Assembly: GCA_945637225.1 (NCBI GenBank)
Contig: CALZDE010000085.1
Span: 1-8,048, forward strand
DNA from: an uncultured Selenomonadaceae bacterium
Lineage (GTDB): Bacteria; Bacillota; Negativicutes; Selenomonadales; Selenomonadaceae
DNA length: 8,048 bases
Direction of reading: 5' to 3'
Shown here piece by piece: positions 5,252-8,048 of the stretch (positions are counted from its first letter, which is position 1; the number at the start of each line of letters is the position of its first letter). A program made the translations under genes and the position numbers. The notes below the pieces were generated by a model. It searched no databases. It was not told where the DNA came from and saw nothing but the letters and a program-made list of their open reading frames with translations.

Positions 5252-7360
5252 ATGGTGACCATTATAGATGAGGAAGTAAAAGAATATTTGTGGGCAACTA
5301 TCGACCATGAAGGCTTTAATGACGAAGATATTGATGTGCTTCTCGATAAAGTCCGTGCAAAATTAAAGGTTGATATAGTTTTCCTGAAGGAATGGAATAT
5401 TTCTCATTCTGCTTTTGCTTACACACATATCAGTTCTGAAGTTGAGGGTAAGGAACTTTTGGGAAGGGAAATAATTATTTCCGATGAACAGCTTTTGGAA
5501 TTTCAGAGAGAGTTCAGCGATAATACGGTAGTAGTTCGCCATTCAGTTGATATTTGCGATATGAAGGCTGAAAGTGCCATGTATTATGGCGTTATGTCAG
5601 AAGACTCTATTCAGGGAATTATTGGAGTGGTTGATGTTAAAAATAAACATCATATCTGGCATAAGGAAGAACGTCAGGCACTCTTATGGCTGGGCAAGAC
5701 TTTAGAGCAGGTAGTGAATGCTCATTACACTCATAGACTTGTGGAGGAACAAAAGAAGCAGAAAAAACTGCTGGAGGAAGCACTTCATCAGGCAGAGCAG
5801 GCTAATGTGGCTAAGAGGCTGTTTCTCAGCAATATGAGCCATGACATACGTACGCCTATGAACGCTATTTTAGGCTTTGCGGCATTGGCTGCCACTCATA
5901 TTCAGGAATGTGAAAGGGTTCAGGATTATCTCGCTAAGATAATGTCTTCCAGTAAGCATCTTTTGAGTCTCATAAATAATGTTCTTGATATGAACCGTAT
6001 TGAGACTGGCAATATTAATTTGGAGGAAGCTCCTTGCAGTTTAGCTGAAATTATGCACGAAGTGAAGAATATTCTCATTGGTTCAATCAATGCCAAACAG
6101 CAGGATTTCTTCATTGATACCGTAGATGTGAAGCATGAGCATATAATTTGTGACCGTACCAGATTGAATCAGATTTTGCTTAATCTTTTAGGCAATGCTA
6201 TCAAATATACTCAGTCTGGCGGTACCATTAGTGTGCGTATCATAGAGCTTCATGGTGCTCCTGCTGGCTGGGCGAAGTTTGAGTTCCATGTCAAGGATAA
6301 TGGCATGGGCATGAGTTCTGATTTTGTGAAAAAAGTCTTTGAGCCTTTTGAGCGTGAGTTAAACAGTGGTGCTAATGCTGTTATTGGTACCGGTCTTGGC
6401 ATGGCGATTACCAAAAATATCGTTGATTTGATGAACGGTGATATTGAGGTACAGAGCGAAAAGGGTGTAGGTACTGAATTTGTAGTTACCCTGTCTTTCC
6501 AGATTTCCGATGAAGCACCAGAGAAGATTGAAATTGAGGAACTGAAGGGTGTCCGTACATTAGTAGTTGATGATGATTTCAATACCTGCCGAAGTGTTAC
6601 TAATATGCTGGAAAATCTTGGAATGCGTTCTGAGTGGACTATGTATGGCAAGGAAGCGATTCTCCGTACACAGCTTGCTCATGAGCGTGGCGATGATTAC
6701 CATGTTTATATTGTTGACTGGCTGATTCCAGATATTAACGGCATAGAGGTGGCTAGACGTATTCGTCAGGAAATAGGTGATGTAGTGCCAATTATCGTGC
6801 TTACTGCCTATGACTGGAGTGAAATCGAGGAAGAAGCTAAGGAAGCTGGCGTTTCTGGCTTTATCAGCAAGCCTCTGTTTATGTCTGAGCTCAGTGAATG
6901 TCTGAAGCGTGTCTGCACTAAGGGCGATGACAGCAGTGATGATTATGATGAAATTTCTCCATTAGTTGAGGAGTTTATGGGCAGACGTATTCTGCTGGTT
7001 GAAGATAATGAAATGAATCAGGAGATTGCGATTGCTATTCTTGAGGAAGCAGGCTTCTTTGTAGAGCTGGCTTGTGATGGCAAGGAATCAGTAGATAAGG
7101 TTATTAATAATCCTGTTGGTCATTATGACATTGTACTGATGGATATTCAGATGCCTATTATGAATGGTTACGAGGCGGCAAGGGAAATTCGCAATTTGGC
7201 TGATCCTGATTTAGCGAATATTCCAATTATTGCTATGACTGCTGATGCTTTTGAAGAGGACAGAATGGCGGCATTAGAGGCTGGAATGAATGAGCATATT
7301 TCTAAGCCAATTGATGTAGAAGTACTTTTCCATGTATTAAAATACATACTGAAAGGTTAA
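5252..7360 (+). CDS. Soluble hybrid histidine kinase, GAF-like/HisKA/HATPase/REC/REC
   Basis: This is a 702-residue cytoplasmic hybrid sensor kinase with no signal peptide or membrane segment. The N-terminal part (about 20-155) looks like a divergent GAF sensor; the stretch GIIGVVDV...WHKEE (122-140) fits the end of such a fold. A charged coiled coil (about 160-190) leads to HisKA with SHDIRTPMNAI and phosphoacceptor His197. HATPase boxes follow: N box NLLGNAIKYT (311-320), G1 DNGMGM (349-354), F box FEPFERE (363-369) and G2 GTGLGMAI (379-386). Receiver 1 has an acidic pocket at 440-442, Asp489, Thr518 and Lys540. Receiver 2 has Glu584/Asp585, Asp631, Thr663 and Lys685. Both receivers therefore look competent. 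There is no HPt or DNA-binding output. The ligand is unknown. AAGGAGG lies 11 bases before the ATG. Confidence 0.94.
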   Translation: MVTIIDEEVKEYLWATIDHEGFNDEDIDVLLDKVRAKLKVDIVFLKEWNISHSAFAYTHISSEVEGKELLGREIIISDEQLLEFQREFSDNTVVVRHSVDICDMKAESAMYYGVMSEDSIQGIIGVVDVKNKHHIWHKEERQALLWLGKTLEQVVNAHYTHRLVEEQKKQKKLLEEALHQAEQANVAKRLFLSNMSHDIRTPMNAILGFAALAATHIQECERVQDYLAKIMSSSKHLLSLINNVLDMNRIETGNINLEEAPCSLAEIMHEVKNILIGSINAKQQDFFIDTVDVKHEHIICDRTRLNQILLNLLGNAIKYTQSGGTISVRIIELHGAPAGWAKFEFHVKDNGMGMSSDFVKKVFEPFERELNSGANAVIGTGLGMAITKNIVDLMNGDIEVQSEKGVGTEFVVTLSFQISDEAPEKIEIEELKGVRTLVVDDDFNTCRSVTNMLENLGMRSEWTMYGKEAILRTQLAHERGDDYHVYIVDWLIPDINGIEVARRIRQEIGDVVPIIVLTAYDWSEIEEEAKEAGVSGFISKPLFMSELSECLKRVCTKGDDSSDDYDEISPLVEEFMGRRILLVEDNEMNQEIAIAILEEAGFFVELACDGKESVDKVINNPVGHYDIVLMDIQMPIMNGYEAAREIRNLADPDLANIPIIAMTADAFEEDRMAALEAGMNEHISKPIDVEVLFHVLKYILKG

Positions 7361-7378
7361 AATACGATTAAAAATTGC

Positions 7379-7407
7379 CAGTAGCCCTTGTTTTTCAAGG
7401 GCTATTG
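7379..7407 (+). terminator. Terminator hairpin after the hybrid kinase gene
   Basis: Bases 7382-7390 (TAGCCCTTG) and 7396-7404 (CAAGGGCTA) pair perfectly around a TTTTT loop. The stem extends outward to 7379-7407 through one G-U pair and two Watson-Crick pairs. The T-run after it is weak (TTGTTG), but the GC-rich stem 18 bases after the stop codon supports a terminator. Confidence 0.7.
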
Positions 7408-7416
7408 TTGTAAAAT
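7388..7416 (+). promoter_or_regulatory. Candidate promoter overlapping the terminator hairpin
   Basis: TTGTTT (7388-7393) and TAAAAT (7411-7416) are 17 bases apart; TAAAAT matches the -10 consensus at five of six positions, the -35 at three. The -35 lies in the left arm and loop of the terminator hairpin. It would start transcription near 7423, about 40 bases before the secreted-protein gene at 7462. Confidence 0.4.
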
Positions 7417-7461
7417 GAAGTAAGAAATTTTGTTTTTTAGTGTTGATGGGAGTGCTTGATT

Positions 7462-8048
7462 ATGAAAAGGTATATGAAATATGCAGTCACTTTGGCTGTT
7501 ATGATTTGTATGGGAACATCGGCAGAGGCAGAGTGTGAGGAAAAATACAATGACAGACCACATCATCCTGTAGTGACTGATTCTACGATAAATCATACAT
7601 TTACTGCGGATAATTATGCTGATAATGGTACAGATGTCCATAATGCTCCCAATGTGGCGGCAGAAATTCCTAATGTTGTGCCAATTGTTCCTGAGTCACC
7701 TGCTGTTCAGGAAGATGTCCCTAAGGAGGTACCATCATCCGAAGCCATTGATAACAGAATAAAAAATGGTTCGTACATTAAGGTAAAGACCACAGGAAAT
7801 TCTGTGGAGAGTGAGGAAGCCGCTATAAAGGAAGCACAGAAGCTTGCTGTTGAAAAGGTGGTTCAGCAGTTATTGAAAAAAGGCGATTATGAAGAAAATA
7901 CACTGGACAGTTTAGCAGTGGAATATGAAAAATACATTATTAATTACAATGTTGTAAACACTGAAGCAGGAGAAAATAACATAAGTGTTGATATTTGGTC
8001 AAATGTTAGCCTTGACAAATTAAAGACTGATATTAAAGCCTATGAAAA
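7462..8048 (+). CDS. Secreted protein with FlgT/LPP20-like domain, 3' end missing
   Basis: An open frame of 195 codons runs off the window end without a stop. GGGAG (7448-7452) lies 9 bases before the ATG. The protein begins with a classical signal peptide: Lys/Arg at 2, 3 and 6, a hydrophobic core at about 8-18 and a likely signal peptidase I site after Ala-Glu-Ala at 21-23. A His/Asn/Thr-rich stretch and a Pro/Val-rich linker (about 60-93) follow. From about residue 100 there is a folded-looking region with a GNSVESEEAAIKEAQKLAVE helix (pattern G-x-S then Ala-rich helix), a YEKYIINYNV segment and an alternating ISVDIWSNVSL strand. This order resembles the N-terminal domain of FlgT and LPP20-type envelope proteins. 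That similarity is by pattern only; the function is unknown. It lies after a terminator and probably forms a separate unit. Confidence 0.8.
   Translation, partial: MKRYMKYAVTLAVMICMGTSAEAECEEKYNDRPHHPVVTDSTINHTFTADNYADNGTDVHNAPNVAAEIPNVVPIVPESPAVQEDVPKEVPSSEAIDNRIKNGSYIKVKTTGNSVESEEAAIKEAQKLAVEKVVQQLLKKGDYEENTLDSLAVEYEKYIINYNVVNTEAGENNISVDIWSNVSLDKLKTDIKAYE

Noticed and set aside
7332..7347. Dyad ATGTATT-AA-AATACAT that resembles an operator.
   Set aside because: It lies within the coding end of the kinase gene, is purely AT-rich around the centre, and is far from any promoter; chance in AT-rich sequence is the simpler explanation.
7402..7641. Minus-strand open frame of 79 codons opposite the secreted-protein gene.
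   Set aside because: The plus-strand gene has a ribosome site, signal peptide and continuous frame; the minus frame ends within the terminator and has no recognisable content.

Overview
The window is a densely packed, one-strand (+) bacterial chromosome segment, moderately AT-rich, with Shine-Dalgarno sites before every gene. The block ireB - ruvX - DUF1292 - mltG - trmR is a conserved housekeeping cluster of Bacillota. Its combination with a clostridial-style cytoplasmic hybrid histidine kinase and a secreted FlgT/LPP20-like protein suggests an anaerobic member of the Negativicutes or a related Bacillota class. That placement is inference from gene content; no rRNA or other phylogenetic marker was compared.

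Layout. Positions 1-65 hold the unidentifiable tail of an upstream region and a perfect 8-bp hairpin. recG (66-2147) encodes the branch-migrating DNA helicase. After a short AT-rich gap with a candidate promoter come ireB (2242-2493) and ruvX (2490-2990), which overlap by ATGA, and then a small acidic DUF1292 protein (3032-3346). A wobble-rich intrinsic terminator (3358-3386) separates these from mltG (3416-4453) and trmR (4455-5183), which are one base apart. An extended -10 promoter then precedes a 702-residue soluble hybrid sensor kinase with two receiver domains (5252-7360). This is followed by a strong terminator hairpin, a promoter candidate that overlaps it, and the first 195 codons of a secreted protein cut off by the window end (7462-8048).

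How the genes fit together. RecG and RuvX both act on branched nucleic acid or RNA-processing substrates. IreB (target of PASTA-type Ser/Thr kinases in Gram-positive relatives) and MltG (a terminase of glycan-strand growth) tie the block to cell-wall synthesis. TrmR finishes the 5-methoxyuridine modification at the tRNA wobble position, but its usual hydroxylase partners (U32-family TrhP) are not next to it here; the kinase gene occupies that position. The kinase has no transmembrane segment, no HPt domain and no output domain, so its partners must lie elsewhere.

There is no mobile element, CRISPR array, tRNA or rRNA in the window, and no gene-free stretch longer than about 100 bases. I found no convincing undescribed multi-gene system. 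The points most worth a second look are the roughly 25-residue basic insertion in RuvX, the orphan double-receiver kinase at the trmR locus, and the truncated secreted protein.
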